Source: Streptomyces sp. CA-278952 (lineage in GTDB: Bacteria; Actinomycetota; Actinomycetes; Streptomycetales; Streptomycetaceae). From it: 64,000 bases of DNA. The first letter of the stretch is position 1, and each line of letters opens with the position of its first letter. The translations under genes were made by a program, and so were the position numbers. The notes below the pieces were generated by a model. That model saw only the letters and a program-made list of their open reading frames with translations. It was not told the origin of the DNA and did not search any database. Below, in pieces: positions 35,102 to 43,600 of the stretch. The DNA is taken from positions 7,785,501 to 7,849,500 of the forward strand of contig NZ_CP112880.1 of NCBI RefSeq assembly GCF_028747205.1, given 5' to 3'.

Positions 35102-36302
35102 CTCCACACTCGGCGGCATCAAGGACGACGTGGTCAAGAGCCCGGCCACCGACCGCCTCAAGGACGAGCTGCAGAACTACCTCCGCGCCCGTGCCGAACA
35201 CGCGGTGACCCAGCTGGGACACCGTCTCGGCGACTCGGTGTCCAAGCTCGCGGAGCCGGGCGGCGGAGGCGGTGCGCTCAAGAGTCTGGCCAAGGGCGGC
35301 CAAGCCCTCGGGGAAGGCAAGTCCCCCGGTCAGGCCGCCCTGAGCGCCGGCGCCTCCCATCTCAAGGACACCGTCAAGGACAAGGTCAAGGGAATGTTCG
35401 GCAAGGGGCGCAAGTCGGGTGGGGGCAAGTCCAAGAGCGTCACCATCGTCGAGGACATCGACGTCGGCGTGCCGGTCCGTGAGGCGTACGACCAGTGGAC
35501 CCAGTTCCAGGAGTTCAGCTCGTTCGCCAAGGGTGTCGTGAGCGTGGAGAAGGCGGACGACACCACCAGCAACTGGAAGGTGAAGGTCGCCAAGTCGACC
35601 CGCAGCTGGAAGGCGAACGTCACCGAGCAGGTGCCCGACGAACGCATCACCTGGACCACCGAAGGAGCCAAGGGCACCGTCAAGGGCGTGGTCACCTTCC
35701 ACGCGATCACCGACGATCTCACCCGTGTCCTGCTGGTCCTCGAATACTTCCCCAAGGGGTTGTTCGAGAAGACCGGCAACATCTGGCGCGCCCAGGGCCG
35801 CCGCGCCCGGCTCGACCTCAAGCTCTACCGCAAGTTCATCATGATGCGCGGCGAGGCGACCGACAGCTGGCGCGGCGAGATCCGTGACGGAGAGGTCGTC
35901 CTCAGCCATGACGAGGCGCTGGACGAGGAGGAGTCCCGGAACGACGAGGGCTCCGAACCCGATGAGAGCGCCCCCGACGAACCGTCCGATGAGGAACCGT
36001 CCGAGGACGAGCAGCCCCCCGACGAGGACGACGACCTCGCGTACGAGGACGAAGAGCCGCAGGACGAGGAGTTCGGCGACGAGGAAGACCAAGAGGAAGA
36101 CCACGAGGAGGGCGGCGAGGAGGAAGACGAGGCCGTCGAGCCGGCGGACGAGCTGGACGAACCGGCGGAGGAGGCCGCGGACGACGAGGACGCCGGGGAC
36201 CGGGGCGACGAAGCCGAGGCCGAGGAGACGGAAGAGGAGCCGGAAGAGGAGCCGCAGCCGGCCCGGCGCTCCCGACGCCGTCAGGCCACCGCCGACCGGT
36301 GA
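35094..36302 (+). CDS. gvpZ: Gas vesicle cluster protein GvpZ (SRPBCC domain, acidic tail)
   Basis: A 402-residue protein in three parts. Residues 1-~105 are helical and Lys/Gly-rich. Residues ~110-255 form an SRPBCC/polyketide-cyclase-like domain (VTIVEDIDVGVPVREAYDQWTQFQEFSSFAKGVVSVEKADD...ITWTTEGAKGTVKGVVTFHAI) that should enclose a hydrophobic cavity. From ~275 to the end it is almost only Asp, Glu and Pro, over 100 residues, closing RRSRRRQ. AGGGAGG lies five bases before the ATG at 35094, inside gvpY (8-base overlap). The family is found in actinobacterial gvp clusters; its function is unknown. Confidence 0.82.
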   Translation: MPDSTLGGIKDDVVKSPATDRLKDELQNYLRARAEHAVTQLGHRLGDSVSKLAEPGGGGGALKSLAKGGQALGEGKSPGQAALSAGASHLKDTVKDKVKGMFGKGRKSGGGKSKSVTIVEDIDVGVPVREAYDQWTQFQEFSSFAKGVVSVEKADDTTSNWKVKVAKSTRSWKANVTEQVPDERITWTTEGAKGTVKGVVTFHAITDDLTRVLLVLEYFPKGLFEKTGNIWRAQGRRARLDLKLYRKFIMMRGEATDSWRGEIRDGEVVLSHDEALDEEESRNDEGSEPDESAPDEPSDEEPSEDEQPPDEDDDLAYEDEEPQDEEFGDEEDQEEDHEEGGEEEDEAVEPADELDEPAEEAADDEDAGDRGDEAEAEETEEEPEEEPQPARRSRRRQATADR

Positions 36303-36355
36303 CCGGACCCGCGCACAGAGCCGCACCGAGACCCTACGGAAAGGCGTGAGACACC

Positions 36356-36790
36356 GTGTCCGATTCACTCGCCGGCCGGATGCCGGCCCCGCCCCGGGGG
36401 GCCGGCCCGGCACACGGGCAGCAGGGCTCGTCGGCCAACCTCGCCGACATCCTGGAAAGGGTGCTGGACAAGGGCATCGTCATCGCCGGTGACATCCAGA
36501 TCAACCTGCTCGACATCGAGCTGCTCACGATCAAGCTCCGTCTGCTCGTCGCCTCCGTCGACAAGGCCAAGGAGATGGGCATCGACTGGTGGGAGCACGA
36601 TCCCTCGCTCTCCTCACGGGCCCGCCCCGCGCCCGGGACCGACGCCGGCCCCGGGCACGACGCGCTGGCCGACGAGAACGAGCGACTGCGCGCCGAACTC
36701 GCCCACCTGCGGTCTGCGGCGGCCGGGATCCCGGGCTCCGGGACGGCCGGAGACCGGGCCGCCCCGGCGGAACAGGAGAACGAACGATGA
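36356..36790 (+). CDS. gvpJ: Gas vesicle protein GvpJ (GvpA/J family)
   Basis: A 144-residue protein. NLADILERVLDKGIVIAGDIQINLLDIELLTIKLRLLVASVDKAKEMGIDWWEHDPSLSS (~28-86) is the GvpA/J fold with the GIDWWE ending typical of GvpJ. GvpJ is a minor shell protein thought to cap or taper the vesicle. A heptad-like helix (DENERLRAELAHLRS) follows. GTG at 36356 with GGAAAGG upstream. It overlaps gvpL by four bases. Confidence 0.93.
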   Translation: MSDSLAGRMPAPPRGAGPAHGQQGSSANLADILERVLDKGIVIAGDIQINLLDIELLTIKLRLLVASVDKAKEMGIDWWEHDPSLSSRARPAPGTDAGPGHDALADENERLRAELAHLRSAAAGIPGSGTAGDRAAPAEQENER

Positions 36791-37641
36791 ACACCGGACC
36801 GAACGCGACCGTCGGCGTTCCGGGCGAAGGCACCGGGGAGCTGAGTTACGTCTACGCCGTCGGCCGTGAGGGCCCCGCCCTGGACGGGCTCGCCGCCCGG
36901 CTGCCGGGCGTGGACGGCCGGCCCCTGCGCCCCGTCGGCGGAGGCGGGCTGTGCGCACTCGTCTCCCCCGTGCCGGCGGACACGTTCAGCGAGCGGGGAC
37001 TCACCGCGCAGATGGAGGACCTGGATCGGCTCGAAGCCGTGGCCCGGGCCCACCACGCCGTGGTGGACGCCGCGTTCGCGGAGACCTCCGTCCTGCCGAT
37101 GCGGCTGGCCACGGTCTATCTGGACGACACCCGGGTGGCTGACATGCTGGTCAGGCAACGCAGCGAGTTCCAGGAGCTGTTGGGTCGTCTGGAGGGTCAC
37201 GTCGAGCTGGGCGTGAAGGTCTACGCCGATCCCCGTACGGCCGCCGTGACGGCATCGGCACCGGCCGCGGCGACGCCGTCGGGCGGCGGAGCGGGCCGCG
37301 CCTATCTGCGGCAGCGTCAGGCGCAGCAGCGCGACAGCCAGGACGTCTACCGGGCGGCCTCCGACCTGGCCGCCCGGGCCGCGCGGCTGGCCGAGGGAGT
37401 GGCGGCCTCACGGGCGGTGCACCGCCCGCAGCAGGGGCAGCTCGCCGCCCGGGCCGGGGTGAACGTGGCCAACGAGGCCTACCTCGTGCCCCGGGAACAC
37501 ACGGCGCAGCTCCACCGGGATCTCTCCGCACTGGCCGAAGGCACCCCCGGGGTCGCGATCGAGGTGACCGGGCCGTGGGCGCCCTACTCGTTCGCCACCG
37601 CCGTGGTGGCGGAGGGCGCGGGCGGCGGTGGTCCACGGTGA
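36787..37641 (+). CDS. gvpL: Gas vesicle protein GvpL (GvpL/GvpF family)
   Basis: A 284-residue second GvpL/F paralogue. ELSYVYAVGREG opens it; EDLDRLEAVARAHHAVVDAAFAETSVLPMRLATVYLDD is the core; NEAYLVPREHTAQLHRDLSALAEGTPGVAIEVTGPWAPYSFA is the C-terminal signature. A region of Ala/Gln/Arg-rich helix (RQRQAQQRDSQDVYRAASDLAARAARLAEG) lies between. It probably interacts with other Gvp proteins at nucleation. ATG at 36787 overlaps the gvpJ stop; its own stop overlaps gvpS. Confidence 0.93.
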   Translation: MNTGPNATVGVPGEGTGELSYVYAVGREGPALDGLAARLPGVDGRPLRPVGGGGLCALVSPVPADTFSERGLTAQMEDLDRLEAVARAHHAVVDAAFAETSVLPMRLATVYLDDTRVADMLVRQRSEFQELLGRLEGHVELGVKVYADPRTAAVTASAPAAATPSGGGAGRAYLRQRQAQQRDSQDVYRAASDLAARAARLAEGVAASRAVHRPQQGQLAARAGVNVANEAYLVPREHTAQLHRDLSALAEGTPGVAIEVTGPWAPYSFATAVVAEGAGGGGPR

Positions 37642-37850
37642 GCACGGACATCATCGGCGGCGTTCTCGGCGAGACCGAGCCCCGGGGCGGTCCGCCCGTC
37701 GCGCTGATCGATCTCCTGGACCGCCTGCTGAACGGAGGGGCCGTGCTCACCGGAGACCTCGTCCTGTCCATCGCCGACGTGGACCTCGTCCACATCAACC
37801 TTCGAGCGGTGATCCGGTCGATCACCGGTGAGGAGCCGGGGCCGTGGTGA
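37638..37850 (+). CDS. gvpS: Gas vesicle protein GvpS (GvpA family)
   Basis: A 70-residue protein, the third GvpA-type gene in the cluster. VALIDLLDRLLNGGAVLTGDLVLSIADVDLVHINLRAVIRSIT contains the helix-strand-strand-helix. It is close to the minimal GvpA length and lacks the long tails of gvpA and gvpJ. GTG at 37638 overlaps the gvpL stop (GTGA), and the stop overlaps the gvpK GTG, so gvpL-S-K are translationally coupled. Confidence 0.9.
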   Translation: MSTDIIGGVLGETEPRGGPPVALIDLLDRLLNGGAVLTGDLVLSIADVDLVHINLRAVIRSITGEEPGPW

Positions 37851-38326
37851 GCCCGCCCCCGGCCGCGTACGGGCGAAGCATTCCGGCGAGCGAGGAGGCG
37901 GAGGAGGTGGACACGATGACCGAGGACGACCGCGCGCGAGGTGTGGGCGGTGTGCCCTCCGCGGCGGCCGAAGAGGTGGCACGCGCGGCGGCCCGGGCGT
38001 TCGGGCTCAGCCCCGCGCAACCGGACGACAGCCGTCCCTCGACGGCGGCCCAGCGGCTGCACACCGACCCGGACACCGTGGAGCGGGATCTCATCAAGCT
38101 GGTGCTCACCATCGTCGAACTGCTCCGTCAGCTCATGGAGCGCACCGCGATCCACCGCGTCGACCAGGGCGACCTGAGCGAGCCCCAGGAGGAGCGGATC
38201 GGCATGACGCTGATGATCCTGAACGAACGCATGACGGAGCTGTGCGACCGCTACGACCTGACGATGGACGACCTCAATCTCGACCTCGGACCGCTCGGCA
38301 CACTGCTGCCGCACGACGGCGCGTGA
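37847..38326 (+). CDS. gvpK: Gas vesicle protein GvpK
   Basis: A 159-residue protein from the GTG that overlaps the gvpS stop. The GvpK domain is RLHTDPDTVERDLIKLVLTIVELLRQLMERTAIHRVDQGDLSEPQEERIGMTLMILNERMTELCDRYDLTMDDLNLDLGPLGTLL, with the conserved Q-x-x-E-R-x-A-x-R/H core. It is an accessory assembly protein present in nearly all gvp clusters. ATG at 37916, with a strong GGAGGAGG eight bases upstream, is an equally good or better start and would give 136 residues. Confidence 0.9.
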   Translation: MSPPPAAYGRSIPASEEAEEVDTMTEDDRARGVGGVPSAAAEEVARAAARAFGLSPAQPDDSRPSTAAQRLHTDPDTVERDLIKLVLTIVELLRQLMERTAIHRVDQGDLSEPQEERIGMTLMILNERMTELCDRYDLTMDDLNLDLGPLGTLLPHDGA

Positions 38327-38375
38327 GCGGGCAGAGCCCAGGTTTCATCGCAGCACCCAAGGCAAGGAGGAGCCC

Positions 38376-38849
38376 ATGACTGACGACAAGGATGCGAAGA
38401 ACTACACCCCGAACAAGGGCAGGACCACCACTGCCGGCAAGACGGAACCGGCCCGCAAGGCGGCTGGAGCCACGGCCGAGAGGGCCGGCAAGCGGGCCGA
38501 CGCGACCGCCGACGAGGCGCTGTCCGCGGCCGGGGGTGCCAAGGACGCGGCCGGGAGCGCGAAGGACGCGGCCTCGGACGGCGCCCGGGCGGCCGGTGAG
38601 ACCACCCGCCGCGTCGGCCGTGCCGCTGCCGCCGGTCTCCAGAGTGGGCAGCACGCCGTGACGGCCAACGTGGCGAAGGCGGCCGGCGCGGCGACCACGG
38701 CCTGGACCGTCGTCAAGCACCGCAAGGCCGTCGCCGCCGGCGCCGCGGCGGGGGTGGCCGGTGTCGCCGGAGCGGCGTTCGCCATCGGCCGTTCGACCGC
38801 CAGGCCTCCGATGGGCCCGCTGACCCGACTGGCGCGCGGGCGGATCTGA
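38376..38849 (+). CDS. Ala/Lys-rich LEA-like protein with one membrane segment, end of gvp cluster
   Basis: A 157-residue protein. Residues ~20-105 are Ala, Lys, Thr and Asp with an 11-residue-like periodicity (AGKRADATADEALSAAGGAKDAAGSAKDAASDG), resembling late-embryogenesis-abundant helices. Residues ~120-142 (AVAAGAAAGVAGVAGAAFAIG) form one hydrophobic helix, followed by a short basic end. AAGGAGG precedes the ATG. It lies 49 bases after gvpK in the same direction and before the operon terminator, so it is probably co-transcribed. Function unknown; it could be a vesicle- or membrane-coating protein. Confidence 0.75.
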   Translation: MTDDKDAKNYTPNKGRTTTAGKTEPARKAAGATAERAGKRADATADEALSAAGGAKDAAGSAKDAASDGARAAGETTRRVGRAAAAGLQSGQHAVTANVAKAAGAATTAWTVVKHRKAVAAGAAAGVAGVAGAAFAIGRSTARPPMGPLTRLARGRI

Positions 38850-38885
38850 CTGCGGAACGGAGAACGCCGGGCCCGGCACGGGCCA

Positions 38886-38933
38886 GGACGTGGGGCGGGG
38901 CCGGAGAGGATTCTCCGGCCCCGCCCCACGTCC
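38886..38933. terminator. 22-bp perfect stem, terminator of the gvp operon
   Basis: GGACGTGGGGCGGGGCC... and its exact reverse complement flank a GGAT tetraloop, an exceptionally stable hairpin. It lies 36 bases after the last gvp-cluster gene and before the convergent aminotransferase remnant, so it can act in both directions. Confidence 0.85.
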
Positions 38934-38957
38934 GGACCACGGCGGTCTCCGTCCCGT

Positions 38958-39101
38958 ATGGCAGTGGCCGGTGCTGGTCACGCCGACGCCCGCGGTGAAG
39001 TCGAGGTGGCGTCGCCCCTCCGCGTCGTAGAGGTACAGCCCTTCCCCTCGGAAGGCGGTGACGGGAGTGGCCTGCTTCAGTACGGGTGACAGCCGGGGCA
39101 T
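38958..39101 (-). pseudogene. N-terminal 48 codons of a class III aminotransferase
   Basis: From ATG at 39101 the frame reads MPRLSPVLKQATPVTAFRGE, GLYLYDAEGRRHLDFTAGVG and VTSTGHCH, the canonical start of PLP-dependent class III aminotransferases (4-aminobutyrate or acetylornithine type). At the following HP position the sequence changes and runs into the gvp terminator. The catalytic Lys and cofactor domain are missing. A deletion has removed about 380 codons. Confidence 0.75.
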
Positions 39102-39165
39102 GGTTCACCTCACGGTTCGGGGACCTGCGGCGGGAGCCTGGGGCCCGTGACGGGAGTACGTGCGC

Positions 39166-40020
39166 TCAGTGGCCGGCCGGGTCCGGCCGGGGCAGGAAGC
39201 CGGACTCGGTGGCCCAGGCCAGCGCGGAGGCCCACCACCGGGGCGTCGGGGCGGTGAACCGCACCCCCAGCCGGTCGAGTACGGCAAGGGTGTGCGAGGA
39301 GCCGGTCCGGACGTTGCGGTCCTCCAGCAGACTCCAGGCCGCGGCCAGCCGGACCTCTTCGGGGTGATCGCCTTCCGCCCGGTCCAGCGCGGCTGCGAAG
39401 TCCTTCGCGTCGCGCAGCTCGATCCGGTGGCCGGACCGCCTCATCCAGCCCACCAGTTCGTCGTGGGGGACCTGGTGCGGGGTCTCGACATGGTGGGCCC
39501 CGGGGGCCGCGTCCGCGTACAGGGCCAGAGCCGCGATCCCGGCGGCCACCGTGTCCACGTGACTGAAGGCGAACGTCGTCCCTCCAGGCGCGGGGCGGCT
39601 CCGGCCGGCAGATAGCCGCGCAGGGTCTGGTAGACGCGGTTGGTGGCGATGCCCCCGTGGAACGCGCCGGTGCGGCTGTGGGCGGCGACGTGGCCGCTCC
39701 GGTGGATGTGGCAGCGGCGGCCGGAGGCGGCCCAGGCGCGGACCGCCTCCTCGGCGAGGGACTTGGACCGCTCGTACGGGGTGCGGAAGTGCTGGCCGAT
39801 GCGCAGATCGGCCTCGCTGAACCGGCGGTTGGGGGCCGCCGGGTCGATCCCGCCGGCCACGGCGAGCGTCGAGATGTGGTGGAACCGGACCCCGCCCATG
39901 GCCTCGGCGTCGATCCAGGCCAGCCGCCGCCGCACCCCGTCGTGGTTGACGCGTTCCAGTTCCTCGGGCGGGGCGACCAGGCGGACGTCGGCGGCGGCGT
40001 GGACCACGACCTTGGGCGTC
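39166..40020 (-). pseudogene. Thioester-reductase-type SDR, 5'-truncated and frameshifted
   Basis: KVVVHAAADVRLVAPPEELERVNHDGVRRRLAWIDAEA, then FHHISTLAVAGG..., FRTPYERSKSLAEEAVRAWA (Tyr/Lys pair) and TNRVYQTLRGYLPAGAAPRLEG are the NAD-binding and catalytic parts of a carboxylic/thioester reductase domain (NAD_binding_4). At about 39581 the frame must shift by one base, where GGG would need to be GGGG, to continue into TTFAFSHVDTVAAGIAALALYADAAPG and the last 130 residues. The N-terminal nucleotide-binding loop is replaced by Gly/Arg low complexity. If the single-base lesion is a sequencing error the 5' loss still remains. Confidence 0.72.
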
Positions 40021-40168
40021 CCGGGCGAGGGCACGGAATTCCCGCCGCCGGCTTCAGGATCCTGGCTCCGCGATCCCGGCTCTGCGCTGCTGGCTCTGGG
40101 TTTCCCGCCCCCGCCCCCGCCCCCGCTTCCGGCTCGGCCTCGGTGGCTGCTTCGCCGCCCCGGGAGCC

Positions 40169-40212
40169 CCCCTGCCCGGCCCCTGCCCGGCCCCTGCCCG
40201 GCCCCTGCCCGG
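40169..40212. repeat. Four tandem copies of an 11-bp unit
   Basis: CCCCTGCCCGG is repeated exactly at 40169, 40180, 40191 and 40202. It lies where the lost 5' part of the thioester-reductase gene should be, so slippage or repeat-mediated deletion may have removed that part. Confidence 0.95.
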
Positions 40213-40247
40213 CGTGCCTCCGCCGAGAGGTGCCTGGCTTGAATTAT

Positions 40248-40259
40248 TCGAACGTTCGA
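40248..40259. promoter_or_regulatory. Palindrome TCGAACGTTCGA
   Basis: A perfect 12-base palindrome made of the two LexA half-sites (TCGAAC and GTTCGA) without the usual four-base spacer. It lies in an AT-rich patch 343 bases upstream of dnaE2. It may be a decayed or variant SOS site or a site for another regulator. Confidence 0.35.
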
Positions 40260-40492
40260 GCGAATATCGAAGAGTGTGGACAGAGCAGCAGGTGGTCGAG
40301 GGGTGGGGCAGGCCGACGGCGGCGCAGGTGGGCCTGGATCTGGCCACCGGCGTGGTGGCGGGCAGCCCGGGGTCGCGCGCGGCTCACGTGCTCGCCGCAC
40401 CGCTGGAGTCGGCGCCGACGTCCTGCCGTGTCGACTCCGTGTGTCCAGGTGCACTCTCGCAGTAGGGCGACTTCCCGCCACGTCAAGATCGG

Positions 40493-40526
40493 TTGGCTGA
40501 AACCGTCCTATCGAACTATTGTGCGA
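40493..40526 (+). promoter_or_regulatory. dnaE2 promoter with LexA (SOS) box
   Basis: TTGGCT (40493-40498) and TATTGT (40517-40522), 18 bases apart, form a plausible -35/-10 pair. The -10 lies inside TCGAACtattGTGCGA (40511-40526), which matches the actinobacterial LexA consensus TCGAAC-N4-GTTCGA at 11 of 12 fixed positions. LexA bound here would cover the -10 and block transcription until DNA damage. The site is 76 bases before the dnaE2 start codon. Confidence 0.75.
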
Positions 40527-40601
40527 ATGGATCGGATGCGACGTTCTGACAGCAGGACGCCAGACGAGCAGGGGGTGCCAGAGCAGATTCGGAGGTGCGC
40601 G

Positions 40602-43600
40602 ATGGCTGTTTTCACGCATCTCCACGTCGCTTCCGGGTTCTCCGCCCGCTACGGCGCCTCGCATCCGCAGGATCTGGTGCGCCGGGCGGCTGAGCTCGGC
40701 ATGGGTGCGCTCGCGCTGACTGATCGGGACAGTGTCACCGGCGCCGTGCGGCACGCGAAGGCGTGCCTGAGCGCCGGGATACGCCCGATCTTCGGGGTGG
40801 ATCTCGCTGTCCCGGCGTTCGACACGGCAAAGGCTCCTCGCCGCTCGCGCACACCGGTCCGCGGTGGTGGGCACGTGGCGGAGCCGCGCCTGAGGATCAC
40901 GCTGCTGGCAGGCTCCGTGAGCGGGTGGGCGCGTATCTGCCGTCTCGTCTCCGCGGCCTACGCACGTCCGGTCGACGGCTTTCCGGTCGCCTCGTGGGAG
41001 GCGCTGCGGGAGGGCTTGGGCGAGGATGTGGTGGCGATCCTCGGGCCGGCCTCCGAGCCTGTACGCGCGCTGGCCGCCGGGCGGCCGGACGTCGCGGAGA
41101 GGCTGCTCGTCCCGTGGCGGGAGATCGCGGGTCAGGGACTTCTCCGGCTGGAGGCGGTCGCCTACGGCCTGCCCGGGCTGGGCGCGGGATCGGTGCGGCT
41201 GGCCGCGCACACCCTTGCTCTGGGCGACCGGCTCGGCATCCCGACGGTGCTCACCAATGCGGTGCGGTACGAGCGGCGCGAGCAGCACCGCCTGGCCGAC
41301 GTGCTGGACGCCGCCCGGCTGCTGCGCCCGATCTCGCGGCGTGGAGCGCTCGACCCGGGCGAGCGGTATCTGAAGTCCGGAGCCGAGATGGACGAGGTGG
41401 CGGAGCAGGTGGCCGCGGCCGCGAGCGCCCCGGCCGGTCGAGGGCGGCGTCTGATCGAGGAGACGGCGGCTACGGCCGAGCAGTGCACGGTGGACCCGGT
41501 GCGCGACCTCGGCCTGGGGCGGGCGCACTTTCCCGAGCCGCACGTAGCGGGAGCCGGCACCCGGCCGGGGGACGGGATGCGGTTGCTGCGGCAGCGCAGC
41601 GAGGCCGGGATGACCGCCCGCGGTCTCGACCGGGACGTGCGGGCGATGGATCGCCTCGGCTACGAGCTCGGGGTGATCGAGCGCCTCGGATACGAGGCGT
41701 ACTTCCTCGCGGTGGCCCAGGTCGTCGCGGACGTACGGTCCATGGGGATCCGGGTCGCGGCCCGCGGCTCCGGTGCCGGGTCCATGGTCAACCACAGCCT
41801 GTTCATCGCCACGGCCAACCCGCTCTCGCACCGGCTCCTGTTCGAACGCTTTCTCAGCGAGCGCCGTACCGCCCTGCCGGACATCGACCTCGATGTCGAG
41901 TCGGACCGGCGCCTGGAGGTCTACGACCGGATCTTCGAACGGTTCGGCTCCGAGCGCGTGGCGGTCACCGGGATGCCGGAGACCTACCGTGCCCGTCACG
42001 CCCTGCGCGATACGGGGCTCGCGCTCGGGATCCGCCCGCAGACCGTCGACAGGATCGCCAAGAGCTTTCCGCACATCCGCGCGTGCGACATCGGCTCCGC
42101 CCTGTCCGAGCTGCCCGAACTGCGGCAGCTCGCGGCCGAGGCCGACCAGTACGGTCCGCTGTGGGAGCTGGCCGAGGGCCTGGACGCCCTGCCGCGCGGC
42201 TTCGCCATGCACCCGTGCGGCGTGATCCTCTCCGACGCGAGCCTGCTCGGCCGCCTCCCGGTGCAGCCCGCTCCGGGAGGCGCGTATCCGACGGTGCAGG
42301 CCGACAAGCACGATGTCGAAGACCTCGGCCTGCTGAAGCTCGATGTCCTCGGCGTGCGCATGCAGTCGGCGATGGCGCACTCGGTCGCCGAGATCCGTCG
42401 CACCACAGGCCGGCACATCGACCTCGACAGTCCCGACCACGTCGACCTCGCCGACGAGCCCACCTTCGAACTGATCCGCAGCACCAAGGTGCTGGGCTGC
42501 TTCCAACTGGAGAGCCCAGGACAGCAGGATCTCATCGCGAGACTCCAGCCACGGCACATGCAGGACGTGATCGCCGACATCAGCCTCTTCAGGCCCGGCC
42601 CGGTCGCCGGGGGCATGCCCGCGAAATTCATCGCCGCCCGGCACGGGGCCGAGGAGCCTCGATATCCCCACCCCGACCTTGTGCCGATCATGGACGACAC
42701 GTACGGGGTGGTGATCTGGCACGAGCAGATCATGATGATCCTGGCCACGATGACCGGCTGCGACCGTGCTGCCGCGGACGTCGCACGCCGCGCCCTCGCC
42801 GACGCCGGGCGGCTGCCGAAGGTGGAGGCGTGGTTTCGCCGCTGCGCCGGCGAGCGCGGCTACACCCCGGACGTGATCGGCGAAGTCTGGGACATCGTCA
42901 AGGAGTTCGGGGCGTACGGATTCTGCCGCGCGCACGCCGTGGCCTTCGCGGTCCCGGCCGTCCAGTCGGCGTGGCTCAAAACGCACTACCCCGCCGCGTT
43001 CTTCGCCGGGCTGCTCCAGCACGATCCCGGCATGTGGGCGCCCCGCGTCCTGGTCCAGGACGCGAAGCAGTTCGGCGTGGCGATCCTGCCGGTCGACGTC
43101 AACACCTCCCGCAGCGCACACAGCGTCGAGCCGACCGCGAACGGCTGGGGCGTACGGCTCGCGTTGTCCACGGTGCGCGGGATCACCGAGGCGGAGAGCG
43201 CCCGCATCGAGGCCGGGCAGCCGTACGCCGGACTGCAGGATCTGTGGCTGCGCGCCCGCCCGTCCCTGCCTCTCGCCCAGCGCCTCATCAAGATCGGAGC
43301 GCTCGCTCCGCTGCAAGGCGGGCTGACCCGGCGGGATCTGCTGTTGCAGGCCACCGAGCTGCACCGCTCCGCACGCAACCGGACCACGATCGACGGCCAA
43401 CTGCCGCTCGGCGACGAGACGCACGCGGGTGAGCCGGCCGGGCTGCCCGAGATGACCGGCCGCGACGTGACGAGTGCCGAGATCGACGTGCTCTCCATCG
43501 ACGTCAGCCGTCATCTGCTCGAACACCACCACCGCCTGCTCGCCGAGCTCGGCGCGACCGACGCCCACCACGTGCAGGCGATGCACCGCGGACAGCAGGT

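Larger units (their letters stand above)
40021..40492. other. Degenerate region with simple repeats before dnaE2
   Basis: Contains C-rich hexamer runs around 40100-40130 and the 11-base tandem repeat at 40169-40212. From 40214 to 40465 an open plus frame (LELFERSSEYRRVWTEQQVV, then GRPTAAQVGLDLATGVVAGS) looks partly protein-like, but I recognise no family and see no ribosome binding site. I treat it as unassigned. Confidence 0.35.

Noticed and set aside
40763..43432. An 889-codon plus-strand frame inside dnaE2
   Set aside because: Arg/Pro/Gly-rich out-of-frame translation of dnaE2 with no family motifs.
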